Positions 1 through 10,100 of a stretch of DNA of 64,000 nt are shown here, one piece after another. The notes beneath the pieces were generated by a model. The model was not told where the DNA came from. It worked only from the letters and a program-made list of their open reading frames with translations, and ran no database searches. How positions within the stretch are numbered: the stretch's first letter is position 1; each line of letters starts with the position of its first letter. The translations under genes were made by a program, and so were the position numbers. Source of the DNA: Catenulispora acidiphila DSM 44928 (GTDB taxonomy: Bacteria > Actinomycetota > Actinomycetes > Streptomycetales > Catenulisporaceae); NCBI RefSeq assembly GCF_000024025.1, contig NC_013131.1, positions 868,001-932,000 of the forward strand, written 5' to 3'.

Positions 1-295
1 ACGCCTCGAGCAGCAGGGCGAACAGGCCGTTGAGTTCGTAGCAGAAGCCGCCGCGCTGGTGGGTGACGATCTTCTCGAACAGCGCCGTGCCGTCCAGGGG
101 CACCGGTTCGCCCAAGTGGATGCTCAGGTTCTCGAACGGGACGGTGTGCAGGTGCGCGCTGTGCAGGCGGCGGAGGGTGGCGGCGTCGGGGGACGCCGGG
201 CGCTCGGCGGTGCCGATGCCGATGCCGCTGTCGACGCCGATGCGGCTGCGGTAGGCGGTGACCTGCTCGTGGTTCAGCGCGTGCGTGGGTGCCAT
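1..295 (-). CDS. nat: arylamine N-acetyltransferase (5' part, runs off window)
   Basis: The reverse strand from an ATG at 295 reads open for 98 codons to the window edge, so only the N-terminus is present. It carries the NAT family signature: a VPFENL segment (about residues 52-57) and RGGFCYELNG at 81-90, whose Cys85 would be the acetyl-accepting cysteine of the Cys-His-Asp triad; His and Asp lie beyond the edge. The family moves acetyl from acetyl-CoA to arylamines or hydrazines in the cytosol. It is divergently placed from nothing in view; the sdhB gene upstream of it is on the same strand and separated by a strong hairpin, so it probably has its own promoter. Some actinomycete NAT homologues serve as amide synthases in secondary metabolism; that cannot be decided from this fragment. 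Confidence 0.9.
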   Translation of the reverse strand, partial: MAPTHALNHEQVTAYRSRIGVDSGIGIGTAERPASPDAATLRRLHSAHLHTVPFENLSIHLGEPVPLDGTALFEKIVTHQRGGFCYELNGLFALLLEA

Positions 296-340
296 GGATC
301 ATTTATCGCAGATCCGGAGGCGAATCGCGGCGGCGAAGCG

Positions 341-375
341 CGAGGGCCGCGGTCGGGTGTCGACCGCGGCCCTCG
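341..375 (-). terminator. hairpin after the first sdh operon
   Basis: Perfect inverted repeat: a 15-bp arm at 341-355 pairs with 361-375 around a 5-nt loop (ggtgt). It lies 24 bp downstream of the sdhB stop codon. No T-tract follows on the minus strand, as is common for actinobacterial terminators. It separates sdhB from the nat gene. Confidence 0.75.
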
Positions 376-398
376 TTCAGTACCTGTTCAGCACCCGC

Positions 399-1163
399 TC
401 AGGCGTCCGAGGACGTCCGGCGCCGGATCTTGTTGCCCAGCCACACCAGCGGGTCGTACTTCTTGTCGACGACGCGCTCCTTGAGCGGGATCAGCGCGTT
501 GTCGGTGATGTGGATGTGCTCGGGGCAGACCTCGGTGCAGCACTTGGTGATGTTGCAGAAGCCGAGGCCGTGCTCCTCCTGCGCCGACTTCTTGCGGTCG
601 GCGGCGGTGTCCAGGGGGTGCATGTCGAGCTCCGCGACGCGCATCAGGTAGCGCGGGCCGCTGAAGCTCTCCTTGTTCTCCTCGTGGTCGCGCACCGCGT
701 GGCAGGTGTTCTGGCACAGGAAGCACTCGATGCACTTGCGGAACTCCTGCGAGCGCTCCACGTCGATCTGCTGCATGCGGTACTCGCCGGGCTTCAGGTC
801 CGCGGGCGGGGTGAAGGACTTCACCTCGCGGGCCTTGGTGTAGTTGAAGCCGACGTCCGTCACCAGGTCCTTGATCACCGGGAAGGTGCGCAGGGGGGTG
901 ACGGTGATCGTCTCGTCCTGCTCGAAGGTCGACATGCGGGTCATGCACATCAGGCGCGGCTTGCCGTTGATCTCCGCCGAACACGAGCCGCACTTGCCGG
1001 CCTTGCAGTTCCAGCGGCAGGCCATGTCCGGCGCCTGCGTGGCCTGGAGCCGGTGGATGATGTCGAGGACGACCTCGCCCTCGTTGATCTCGACTTCGAA
1101 GTCCTTCAGGTCGCCGCCGGAGGCGTCGCCGCGCCAGACCTTGAACTTGCCCTTGTATCCCAT
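399..1163 (-). CDS. sdhB: succinate dehydrogenase/fumarate reductase iron-sulfur subunit (three-subunit type)
   Basis: The 254-aa protein relays electrons from the flavoprotein to the membrane anchor. Visible cluster ligands: C49, C53, C58, C61 and C73 around the 2Fe-2S site (CRWNCKAGKCGSC then MC), C144/C147/C150 with C154 for the 4Fe-4S site, and C203, C208/C209 and C213 for the 3Fe-4S/4Fe-4S region. The ATG at 1163 lies 2 nt beyond the sdhA stop codon, so the two are translationally linked. The sequence belongs to the actinobacterial type that pairs with a single long cytochrome-b-like anchor, and differs clearly from the second SdhB at 31054-31824. Family assignment is firm. Direction in vivo (succinate oxidation or fumarate reduction) is not shown by sequence. 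Confidence 0.96.
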   Translation of the reverse strand: MGYKGKFKVWRGDASGGDLKDFEVEINEGEVVLDIIHRLQATQAPDMACRWNCKAGKCGSCSAEINGKPRLMCMTRMSTFEQDETITVTPLRTFPVIKDLVTDVGFNYTKAREVKSFTPPADLKPGEYRMQQIDVERSQEFRKCIECFLCQNTCHAVRDHEENKESFSGPRYLMRVAELDMHPLDTAADRKKSAQEEHGLGFCNITKCCTEVCPEHIHITDNALIPLKERVVDKKYDPLVWLGNKIRRRTSSDA

Positions 1164-1165
1164 CG

Positions 1166-3211
1166 TCACTTCTCCTCGGCGGCGGTGTCGGACGTGGCGC
1201 TCTCGGCCTGGGCGCCGGCCTCGGCCTGCGCGGTCTGCTCGGCGGCCTGGGCCTCGGTGTCCTTCTGGCCGGGGATCGAGGCGGAGTCGGCGCCGAGCAC
1301 CGCCAGCTCCTCGTCCGTGAAGTACTTCTTCAGCTCGGACATCTCGAACAGCCCGAGCAGGTCCGGACGGATCGTCGGGATCGGCTGGTGCAACAGGTCG
1401 ATGCCGGCGCCGTCCTCGCTGAGCGAGCAGATCAGGTTGACCTGCCGCCACTTCGAGGACATCGCCGGGAAGTCGTCGCGGGTGTGGCCGCCGCGGGACT
1501 CCTCGCGCTCCAGCGCCGCCTTGGCCACGCACTCGCTGACGATCAGCATGTTGCGCAGGTCCAGCGCGACGTGCCAGCCGGGGTTGAAGCGGCGACCGCC
1601 GACCGAGCCGACCTTCTTGTGCCGGGGCTTGAAGTCCTCCAGCTTGGTCAGCGCCTCGCTGACCTCCTCCGGCTTGCGGATGATGCCGACCAGCGTGTTC
1701 ATCGCGACCTGCAGGTCGTGGTGCAGGGTGTAGGGGTTCTCGCCGTCCGGGTTCGCCAGCGGCGCCAGCGCCTCCTCGACGGCGGCGTCCACGTCGGCCT
1801 GGGCGACCGCCGGCGCGCCGGACGCGCCGAGCCCGTCGACGTACTCCGCGGCGTGCAGGCCCGCGCGGCGCCCGAACACCAGCAGGTCGGACAGCGAGTT
1901 GCCGCCGAGCCGGTTGGAGCCGTGCATACCGCCGGAGCACTCGCCGGCCGCGTACAGGCCGGGAACCTTCGTGCCCTGGGTGTCCGGGTCGACCTCGATG
2001 CCGCCCATGACGTAGTGGCACGTCGGGCCGACCTCCATCGGCTGCGCCGTGATGTCGACGTCCGCCAGCTCCTTGAACTGGTGGTACATCGAGGGCAGCC
2101 GGCGGCGGATCTCCTCGGCCGGCAGACGCGTGGAGACGTCCAGGTACACGCCGCCGTTCGGGGTCCCGCGGCCGGCCTTCACCTCGGAGTTGATCGAGCG
2201 CGCGACCTCGTCGCGGGGCAGCAGCTCGGGGGGGCGCCGGTTGTTCTCCTGGTCGTCGTACCAGCGGTCGGCCTCGTCCTCGGTCTCCGCGTACTGCTTG
2301 CGGAAGACGTCCGGCACGTAGTCGAACATGAACCGCTTGCCCTCGCTGTTGCGGAGCACGCCGCCGTCGCCGCGCACCGACTCGGTGACCAGGATGCCCT
2401 TCACCGAGGGCGGCCAGACCATGCCGGTCGGGTGGAACTGGATGAACTCCATGTTCACCAGCGCGGCGCCGGCGAGCAGGGCCAGCGCGTGGCCGTCGCC
2501 GGTGTACTCCCAGCTGTTGCTGGTGACGGTGTAGCTGCGGCCGATGCCGCCGGTGGCCATGATCACCGCGGGCGCTTCGAAGAGCACGAACTGCCCGGTC
2601 TCGCGGTAATAGCCGACCGCGCCGGCGATGCGGCCCTGCTCGTCCTTGAGCAGCCGGACGATCGTGGTCTCGGCGAAGACGCGCAGGCTGCCGTCGTACT
2701 CCCCGCTCGCGGCCTGGTCCTCCTGCTGGAGCGCGACCACGCGCTGCTGCAGGGTGCGGATCAGCTCCAGGCCGGTCCGGTCGCCGACGTGCGCCAGCCG
2801 CGGGTACTCGTGCCCGCCGAAGTTGCGCTGGCTGATCTTGCCCTCTTTGGTGCGGTCGAACAGCGCGCCCCAGGCCTCCAGCTCCCAGATGCGGTCGGGA
2901 GCCTCCTTGGCGTGCAGCTCGGCCATCCGGAAGTGGTTCAGGAACTTGCCGCCGCGCATCGTGTCGCGGAAGTGGACCTGCCAGTTGTCCTTGGAGTTCA
3001 CGTTGCCCATGGCGGCTGCCGCGCCGCCCTCGGCCATGACGGTGTGCGCCTTGCCGAACAGGGACTTGCTGATGATGGCGACGCGCTTGCCGGAGTGCCG
3101 GGCCTCGATCGCGGCACGCAGTCCCGCGCCGCCGGCCCCGATCACCACCACGTCGTAGGAGTGGCGCTCGATGCTCTCCGCGTTCTCGGTGCTCTCGGTG
3201 TTGTCAGTCAT
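1166..3211 (-). CDS. sdhA: succinate dehydrogenase/fumarate reductase flavoprotein subunit (three-subunit type)
   Basis: 681-aa catalytic subunit. The Rossmann motif GAGGAG is at residues 25-30 and the covalent-FAD histidine is likely H56 in the AHTVMAEGG segment. The substrate-site segments QFHPTG and HGSNRLGGNSL, the latter in the C-terminal half, match the SDH/FRD flavoprotein family. The last 30 or so residues form an Ala/Glu-rich tail absent from most family members. It is the middle gene of the sdhC-sdhA-sdhB operon, 17 nt after sdhC and 2 nt before sdhB. The ATG at 3211 gives a short acidic leader before the FAD domain. It converts succinate and quinone to fumarate and quinol on the cytoplasmic membrane face, or runs in reverse. 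Confidence 0.97.
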   Translation of the reverse strand: MTDNTESTENAESIERHSYDVVVIGAGGAGLRAAIEARHSGKRVAIISKSLFGKAHTVMAEGGAAAAMGNVNSKDNWQVHFRDTMRGGKFLNHFRMAELHAKEAPDRIWELEAWGALFDRTKEGKISQRNFGGHEYPRLAHVGDRTGLELIRTLQQRVVALQQEDQAASGEYDGSLRVFAETTIVRLLKDEQGRIAGAVGYYRETGQFVLFEAPAVIMATGGIGRSYTVTSNSWEYTGDGHALALLAGAALVNMEFIQFHPTGMVWPPSVKGILVTESVRGDGGVLRNSEGKRFMFDYVPDVFRKQYAETEDEADRWYDDQENNRRPPELLPRDEVARSINSEVKAGRGTPNGGVYLDVSTRLPAEEIRRRLPSMYHQFKELADVDITAQPMEVGPTCHYVMGGIEVDPDTQGTKVPGLYAAGECSGGMHGSNRLGGNSLSDLLVFGRRAGLHAAEYVDGLGASGAPAVAQADVDAAVEEALAPLANPDGENPYTLHHDLQVAMNTLVGIIRKPEEVSEALTKLEDFKPRHKKVGSVGGRRFNPGWHVALDLRNMLIVSECVAKAALEREESRGGHTRDDFPAMSSKWRQVNLICSLSEDGAGIDLLHQPIPTIRPDLLGLFEMSELKKYFTDEELAVLGADSASIPGQKDTEAQAAEQTAQAEAGAQAESATSDTAAEEK

Positions 3212-3228
3212 GATTGCGCACTGATCCT

Positions 3229-4053
3229 TTAGAAGAACGTCGGGTTGCTGAACGTGCCGTTGGCCACCAGGGCGACATAAGCGTCCGTCAGCGCCACGCC
3301 GAACAGCGAGACCCACGCGAAGAGCATGTGGCGGTGGTTCAGCTTCGACACCAGCGTCCACCCCTTGTAGCGCAGGGGGTGCTTGCTGAAGTGCTTGAGC
3401 TTGCCGCCCATGATGTGCCGGCAGGAGTGGCACGACAGGGAGTAGACCCACAGCAGCACGGCGTTCGCGATCAGCACCAGCGTGCCCACGCTCATGTGGC
3501 CCCACTCGCCCGCGGGGTTGCGGAAGGCCAGCACCGCGTCCCAGCTCAGGATGACGTTGAAGACCAGGCCCGCGTAGAAGAAGTAGCGGTGCGAGTTGTT
3601 CAGGATCAGCGGGAAGCGGCGCTCGCCGGTGTACTTGCCGTGCGGCTCGGCGACCGCGCAGGCCGGCGGCGACTGCCAGAAGGCCCGGTAGTAGGCCTTG
3701 CGGTAGTAGTAGCACGTCATCCGGAACCCGAGCGGGAAGATCAGGATGAGCAGGGCCGGCGAGATCGCCCACCAGTCGCCGAACGGCTGGAAGCCGCCCA
3801 GGGACGAGCCCGGCACACACTTCGTGGCGATGCACGGGCTGTAGAACGGTGAGATCAGGTTGCCGGTGTAGTAGTCGGCGTTCTGGAACGCGCGGAACGT
3901 CGCGTAGAAGATGAAGGCGACTAGCACGAGCATCGTCAGGAGCGGACTGAGCCACCACCTGTCTGTGCGCAGCGTCTTCTGTTCGATCTGTGCGCGCGCC
4001 GGGCTCAGCGGGGCGGGTGCCTCGGGGCCGGGCGCGATGGTGTCAGTCGCCAT
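3229..4053 (-). CDS. sdhC: succinate dehydrogenase membrane anchor, one-piece five-helix cytochrome b type
   Basis: 274 aa with five hydrophobic helices (about residues 34-55, 93-115, 150-170, 185-205 and 240-262). One long anchor replaces the usual SdhC plus SdhD pair. Histidines suited to haem b ligation lie in the NNSHRYFF, CHSCRHIMGG and LNHRHMLF segments; there is also a Cys pair in the first outer loop (SPCIATKC). First gene of the operon. A GGGAG ribosome-binding site (4064-4068) sits 10 nt before the ATG. Upstream are three evenly spaced copies of GTGTAAGA, a likely regulator site. Such anchors are known for a second, distinct SDH type in mycobacteria and streptomycetes. Confidence 0.93.
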   Translation of the reverse strand: MATDTIAPGPEAPAPLSPARAQIEQKTLRTDRWWLSPLLTMLVLVAFIFYATFRAFQNADYYTGNLISPFYSPCIATKCVPGSSLGGFQPFGDWWAISPALLILIFPLGFRMTCYYYRKAYYRAFWQSPPACAVAEPHGKYTGERRFPLILNNSHRYFFYAGLVFNVILSWDAVLAFRNPAGEWGHMSVGTLVLIANAVLLWVYSLSCHSCRHIMGGKLKHFSKHPLRYKGWTLVSKLNHRHMLFAWVSLFGVALTDAYVALVANGTFSNPTFF

Positions 4054-4388
4054 CGACTTGTGTCTCCCAGACGGGCAATCTTCTTACACTGATGTCTTAC
4101 ACGTATTTCTTACACGTAGGCGTCTTGCGGTCGGCGGGTGCCGACAGGGCTCTGAGGAGCTGCGCGAACTCTAATGGACATCGCGTCAGATTCCATAGAA
4201 CGCGTCACCCGCAGTAGCGGAAAGGTGATCTACCTCACATCCTACCGAGGGCTGACCAGGGCCCGGACGGTGGGGGGACCGACAAGGGTTTGGCATCATG
4301 CCCTTGGCACGACGCTCAACGCGCCGACGGCGCACGGGGAGACGGGAAACGGCGCGCGCGAAGCGGCCGTGATCAAGGAGTGGTCGCG
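4054..4388. other. intergenic region between divergent sdhC and the pseudokinase gene
   Basis: 335 bp without a credible gene. It must hold the promoters of both divergent units. The only clear structure is the triple repeat at 4082-4115 on the sdhC side. On the other side an AAGGAG site (4375-4380) precedes the pseudokinase ATG. A short plus-strand open frame here (82 codons) lacks any start signal or recognisable content. Confidence 0.6.
4082..4115 (-). promoter_or_regulatory. three direct repeats of GTGTAAGA, candidate operator of sdhCAB
   Basis: On the minus strand the octamer GTGTAAGA occurs at 4115-4108, 4102-4095 and 4089-4082, each start exactly 13 bp from the next, ending 28 bp before the sdhC ATG. 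The match is exact in all three copies. It does not resemble the known Rex box. Function as an operator or activator site is inferred from spacing and position. Confidence 0.5.
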
Positions 4389-7019
4389 ATGGTCGGAGCG
4401 CCTGGAGCGCCCGGATCGGTGATGGGGCCGTTGGCGGAGGGGGACCCGGGGAGGGTCGGACCTTATACGACGCTGGGCCGGCTCGGTGTCGGCGCGCTGG
4501 GTCCGCTGTACGGGGCGCGCTCGGACGGCGGAAGAGCCGTCGCTGTGCGGGCCCTGCGCCCGGATCTGCTCGCCGAGGAGACGGTCAAGACGCAGCTCGC
4601 CGCGGACATCGCGGCGGCGCGCACGATACCGGGGCGCTACGCCGCGCCGGTACTCGGGGCGGATCTGGACATTGAGACGCCGTGGCTGGCGTCGGAGTAC
4701 GTCGCGGGGGTGTCGCTGGCGAAGGCGGTGGCCGACCACGGACCGCTGCCGGAGTCCGCGCTGCTGGCCCTGGCAGGCGGGCTCGCCGAGGCGCTGGCGG
4801 CCTTGCACGCCGCCGGGGTGATGCACGGGGACCTGCGTCCGGGCACGGTGCTGCTGACGCCCGACGGACCGCGCGTCGTGGACTACGCGCTGGTGCGCGC
4901 GTTCGAGAGCGCGGCGGAGAGCGCGGTGGAGGTCGGTGTGCCCGGTTTCCTAGCGCCGGAACAGGCGCTGGGCCGGACGGTGACCTCGTCGGCGGACATG
5001 TTCGCGCTCGGATCGACGCTGTTCTTCGCGACGACGGGGCGCGCGCCCTTCGGCGAGGGGCGCGCCGATGAGGTGAAGAAGCGCGTTGCGAAGTCTTCGC
5101 CGGTGTTGGGGAAGCTGCCGTCGGCGTTGGCGGAGCTGATCCGCGGCTGCTTCCAGAAGGACCCGAACAGCCGGGCGCAGCCGCAGCAGGTGGTGGAGTA
5201 CGTGCGGCAGCGGGCGCCGATTCCGCCGGGAGGCGAGTGGTTGCCGCCGGCGGTGGCGGCGGATGTGCGCGCGGCGGTCGCCGAAGGGCTGGGGAGCGGA
5301 TCGGCCGGGGGTGCGGCGTTCGGCGCGGGGGAGGATGCGAACGCGACGATTGTGGTTGCGCCGGCTGTGGTTGCTCCATCTGGGATCGCTCCAGAAGGTG
5401 TTGCTCCGGCGGCGCCGACGAGTGGTGCGCCGGCGCCGGCGCCGGGTGGACAGATACCGGGTTATGGCGCGGCACAGACCGGCGCGATGACCGCCTACGG
5501 CGCAGCTCCCGCCGGTCCGCAGCCCATCCACCAAACTGTGATGCAGCAACCTGATGCGGCCGCGTTCCCACCTCCAGCCGTCGCTCCGACCCCCACCACG
5601 AGCCCCACTGCGAGCCCGACTACAACCCCCGCTCCCAGCCGTCGCAACCTGCTCCTCGCCCTCGGTGGCGCGGTCGTCGTCCTGGGTGGCGGCACGGCGG
5701 TGGCGATCGGGCGCGGCGGCAGCTCCGGGACCACGGTCGCCGATGAGCCTTCTGGGGGTCCCGTAGGTGCGGTGCCGCCGGTGACCACGTCTCCCGCGGC
5801 CGGGCTCGGGGCGCCGAGTAAGGCGAACAGCGCGCCGCCGCCCTCGCTGCGTCCGCTTCCGCCCAACGGTCCGCTGTCGTCGCCGGTCGGGGCGGCGGGG
5901 TCTCTGCAGGGTCCTGATGCGGCGCCCTTCTGGCAGATGCCCGGCATCGGCGAGGTCTTCTCCCTCGCGGTCGGCGAGGACATGCTCGTGGTGTCCGCCG
6001 AGAGCGGGCTGTCCGGGTACGATCTCGGCTTCAATCCGAAGTGGGGTCCCGTGAACGGCGCCGGCGTCCCGCGCTCCGGCAACGGGGTGGTGGTCGGCGG
6101 GGTCGTCTACCTGATCGCCGCCTCCGAGGGCGGTACTCCCACGGCCGATCTGCTCGCGGTGGACGTCAAGACCGGTGCTCAGAGGTGGCGTGCGCCGATG
6201 CCGCAGAGTGATTGGCAGAACGTGCGGGTCGGCGGGGTGTTGAACACCATGGTGTTCGTGGTCGGGACAGCTGGTCCCGTGCCCTTCCTGTGGGCCGTGG
6301 ACGCGAGTAGCGGCCGCGGTCTGTGGCAGCGGACCGGTATGGAGTTCGCCACGTTGGCGCTGCCGTCCAACGGCGCGCAGATCCTGGCCGCCGGGGCGCC
6401 CGATCCGGATGGTGCGGGGACCTACCTGGTCCTGGACGCCGCCGCCGGCGACCAGTTGTGGACCCATCCGCTGAAGACGTCGGTGGACTACGGCCATGTG
6501 TCGCTGAGCAAGGCCGCGTTCGCCGGCGGGCACTATGTGCTCCTGCTCGCCGGGGAGCAGGTCGGAGGCAGCGGCGGGCAGAGCGGCGACACCCTGGTCG
6601 GCGGCTCGACCACCGGCGGTCAGCCCACCTGGACCACGGTGCTGCCGGAGCCGGACGGCGACGCGGGCTCGCTCGCGCTGATCACCCGGTCGCCGGACGC
6701 GAACTCCGTCGTCGCGCTCTCGCGCCGCGGGGTCTACGCCGTCGACGCGCTGTCCGGCAGGCTGCTGTGGCAGTCGCAGGGCACGGAGTCCTTCAACATC
6801 GCCTCCGACGCTGGCGCGCCGCAGTTCGCGGACGGCAACGTCTACCTCTACGACCAGCGGGGCAGCTGGTGGGCGGTGGACGTCGCCACCGGACGGACGC
6901 GCTGGACGTACTCGGTCACCGGTTTCGACCAGGGCGCGGACCCGGTGTGGCTCGCGGTTCCCGGCGGTGTCGTGGTCGCCGCCGGCACGACGCTGACGAT
7001 GATCGGCGCCGGCGGGTGA
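4389..7019 (+). CDS. degenerate Ser/Thr kinase domain fused to a PQQ-type beta-propeller
   Basis: 876 aa. Residues about 25-280 have a protein-kinase fold, but key residues are altered: the ATP-binding lysine motif reads VAVR (R54), the catalytic loop reads HGDLRP (D148 kept, the following Lys replaced by R150), and DFG is DYA (165-167). A Pro/Ala/Thr-rich linker of about 130 residues leads to one transmembrane helix (about 419-441) and an outer domain (about 500-876) with PQQ/pyrrolo-quinoline-type propeller repeats such as LLAVDVKTGAQRW and VYAVDALSGRLLW. The start ATG at 4389 is preceded by AAGGAG 8 nt upstream. Probably a membrane-anchored pseudokinase or very weak kinase sensing something outside through the propeller; ligand unknown. 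Contrast the intact kinase at 10101-12374. Confidence 0.85.
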   Translation: MVGAPGAPGSVMGPLAEGDPGRVGPYTTLGRLGVGALGPLYGARSDGGRAVAVRALRPDLLAEETVKTQLAADIAAARTIPGRYAAPVLGADLDIETPWLASEYVAGVSLAKAVADHGPLPESALLALAGGLAEALAALHAAGVMHGDLRPGTVLLTPDGPRVVDYALVRAFESAAESAVEVGVPGFLAPEQALGRTVTSSADMFALGSTLFFATTGRAPFGEGRADEVKKRVAKSSPVLGKLPSALAELIRGCFQKDPNSRAQPQQVVEYVRQRAPIPPGGEWLPPAVAADVRAAVAEGLGSGSAGGAAFGAGEDANATIVVAPAVVAPSGIAPEGVAPAAPTSGAPAPAPGGQIPGYGAAQTGAMTAYGAAPAGPQPIHQTVMQQPDAAAFPPPAVAPTPTTSPTASPTTTPAPSRRNLLLALGGAVVVLGGGTAVAIGRGGSSGTTVADEPSGGPVGAVPPVTTSPAAGLGAPSKANSAPPPSLRPLPPNGPLSSPVGAAGSLQGPDAAPFWQMPGIGEVFSLAVGEDMLVVSAESGLSGYDLGFNPKWGPVNGAGVPRSGNGVVVGGVVYLIAASEGGTPTADLLAVDVKTGAQRWRAPMPQSDWQNVRVGGVLNTMVFVVGTAGPVPFLWAVDASSGRGLWQRTGMEFATLALPSNGAQILAAGAPDPDGAGTYLVLDAAAGDQLWTHPLKTSVDYGHVSLSKAAFAGGHYVLLLAGEQVGGSGGQSGDTLVGGSTTGGQPTWTTVLPEPDGDAGSLALITRSPDANSVVALSRRGVYAVDALSGRLLWQSQGTESFNIASDAGAPQFADGNVYLYDQRGSWWAVDVATGRTRWTYSVTGFDQGADPVWLAVPGGVVVAAGTTLTMIGAGG

Positions 7020-7232
7020 CGGTGCGTGGCGGCCGTCCGAGTATGTGACGGTCGCCACGTCACGGACGGTGTCCGGAATCGGGTGCGCAGGCGGGCAGGG
7101 CCCGATTCGCAGCCTGGTCCGCGAGCCCGGAGTTAACCCTGGCGCCGTGCCGCTGGGCACTGACGGTAAGCGGGAGGATTCCCGACCCCGTACGATGGGT
7201 AGGTATCCCCTTCTGCCAAGGAGCGCTCAGGC

Positions 7233-9125
<1,893 letters not shown>

Positions 9126-9208
9126 GGATTGGCTGGATCGGGCTCAGACACAGACTCAGGCTCAGGCTGCTGAGCCGGTCCGCATCAAGCTGACGTGATC
9201 TGACGGCG

Positions 9209-9244
9209 AACGGCCGCTGCGGGAGACATCCCGCAGCGGCCGTT
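9209..9244. terminator. bidirectional intrinsic terminator between typA and the DUF4232 gene
   Basis: A 15-bp perfect stem (arms 9209-9223 and 9230-9244) closes a 6-nt loop (agacat). It lies between the convergent ends of typA and the lipoprotein gene and can serve both; TTT and TTC runs follow on the plus strand. Confidence 0.8.
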
Positions 9245-9282
9245 TCCGTTCGCGCGGCGCGACCGTCGGCCCGCCACCGAAC

Positions 9283-10011
9283 TCAGCCTCCGGCAGGACT
9301 CGCCTGTCCGCTCACGAAGGGCTTCGTCTGCAGCTCGCCCTTCTCGCACACCGCGGTCGGGTTGCCGAGGGTGACGCGGGCCCATGCGGTGTCGCCGGGG
9401 AGCTGCGCCAGGGCGTGGACCGTCATGGGTTCGCACTGGCCGTTCTCGGGTTCGCCCGGGCCCGGGACGTTGGGGGAGTAGCGCATTTCGGCGTGGATCC
9501 AGGCGCCGGGGGCGACCTTGACGGTGGTGACCGAGGCGGAGGAGTTCTTCAGGACGTTGGTCGGGAGGGGGTGGTCGTTGGAGGCCAGCAGGGAGACGGC
9601 GGGGAAGCCGGAGACCGTGCAGGTGTGGTCCGAGGTGTTCTGGAAGGCGATGTCGGCGGCGACATGGCCGGCGCCCTCGCTGTCCGGGACGTCGCGCCAG
9701 GTGCCGGAGGGCATTTCGGCCGTGGTGCAGGGCGTGCCCGCGGCGTGCGACGGCGAGGCGGGGGCGGTGGTGGCGGCGTGTGATGCCGAGGTGCTGCCGC
9801 CGGTGGGCGAGGATGACGAGGACGCGGGCGTCGATGCCGACGCCGTTGTGGGACTCGCGCTCGACGCGGACGTGCTCCCCGCCGTCGACGGACTCGCCGC
9901 CGTCGTTCCGCCGGCGGCGCCGGCGTGGCTGGAGGCGCTGCTCGTGCAGCCGGCTGTCAGTGCGACCGTTCCGAGCGCTCCCACTGCGAAGATGACGGAA
10001 ATACGGTTCAT
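9283..10011 (-). CDS. DUF4232-type secreted lipoprotein
   Basis: 242 aa. A signal peptide ends in the lipobox LTAGC (about residues 14-18 from ATG 10011), so the mature protein should be lipid-anchored on the outer face of the membrane. A Ser/Thr/Ala-rich spacer of about 65 residues is followed by a domain with paired cysteines and the pattern of DUF4232 proteins (QNTS...CTVSGFPAV and a terminal C before the end). The ATG at 10011 is preferred over an in-frame TTG at 10020 because GGGAAGG lies 9 nt before it. Function of the family is unknown. It lies 89 bp downstream of the kinase gene on the same strand and may be co-transcribed with it. Confidence 0.85.
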   Translation of the reverse strand: MNRISVIFAVGALGTVALTAGCTSSASSHAGAAGGTTAASPSTAGSTSASSASPTTASASTPASSSSSPTGGSTSASHAATTAPASPSHAAGTPCTTAEMPSGTWRDVPDSEGAGHVAADIAFQNTSDHTCTVSGFPAVSLLASNDHPLPTNVLKNSSASVTTVKVAPGAWIHAEMRYSPNVPGPGEPENGQCEPMTVHALAQLPGDTAWARVTLGNPTAVCEKGELQTKPFVSGQASPAGG

Positions 10012-10100
10012 GGAACCCAACCTTCCCGGATGGTGACGTCAATGAGACGTCGCGTAGCCGGGACTGGTTGCCCGATTCGGGGGATTGGGGGACGCGGGCG

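Noticed and set aside
1388-3232. 614-codon plus-strand open frame opposite sdhA
   Set aside because: It is antisense to a clear SDH flavoprotein; long antisense frames are expected in DNA of this GC content, and the product has no recognisable domain.
4054-4115. Rex (redox) operator upstream of sdhC
   Set aside because: The direct GTGTAAGA repeats do not form the inverted TGTGAA/TTCACA arrangement.
4174-4422. 82-codon open frame in the sdhC/pseudokinase gap
   Set aside because: No ribosome-binding site or family match, and it runs into the start of the pseudokinase gene.
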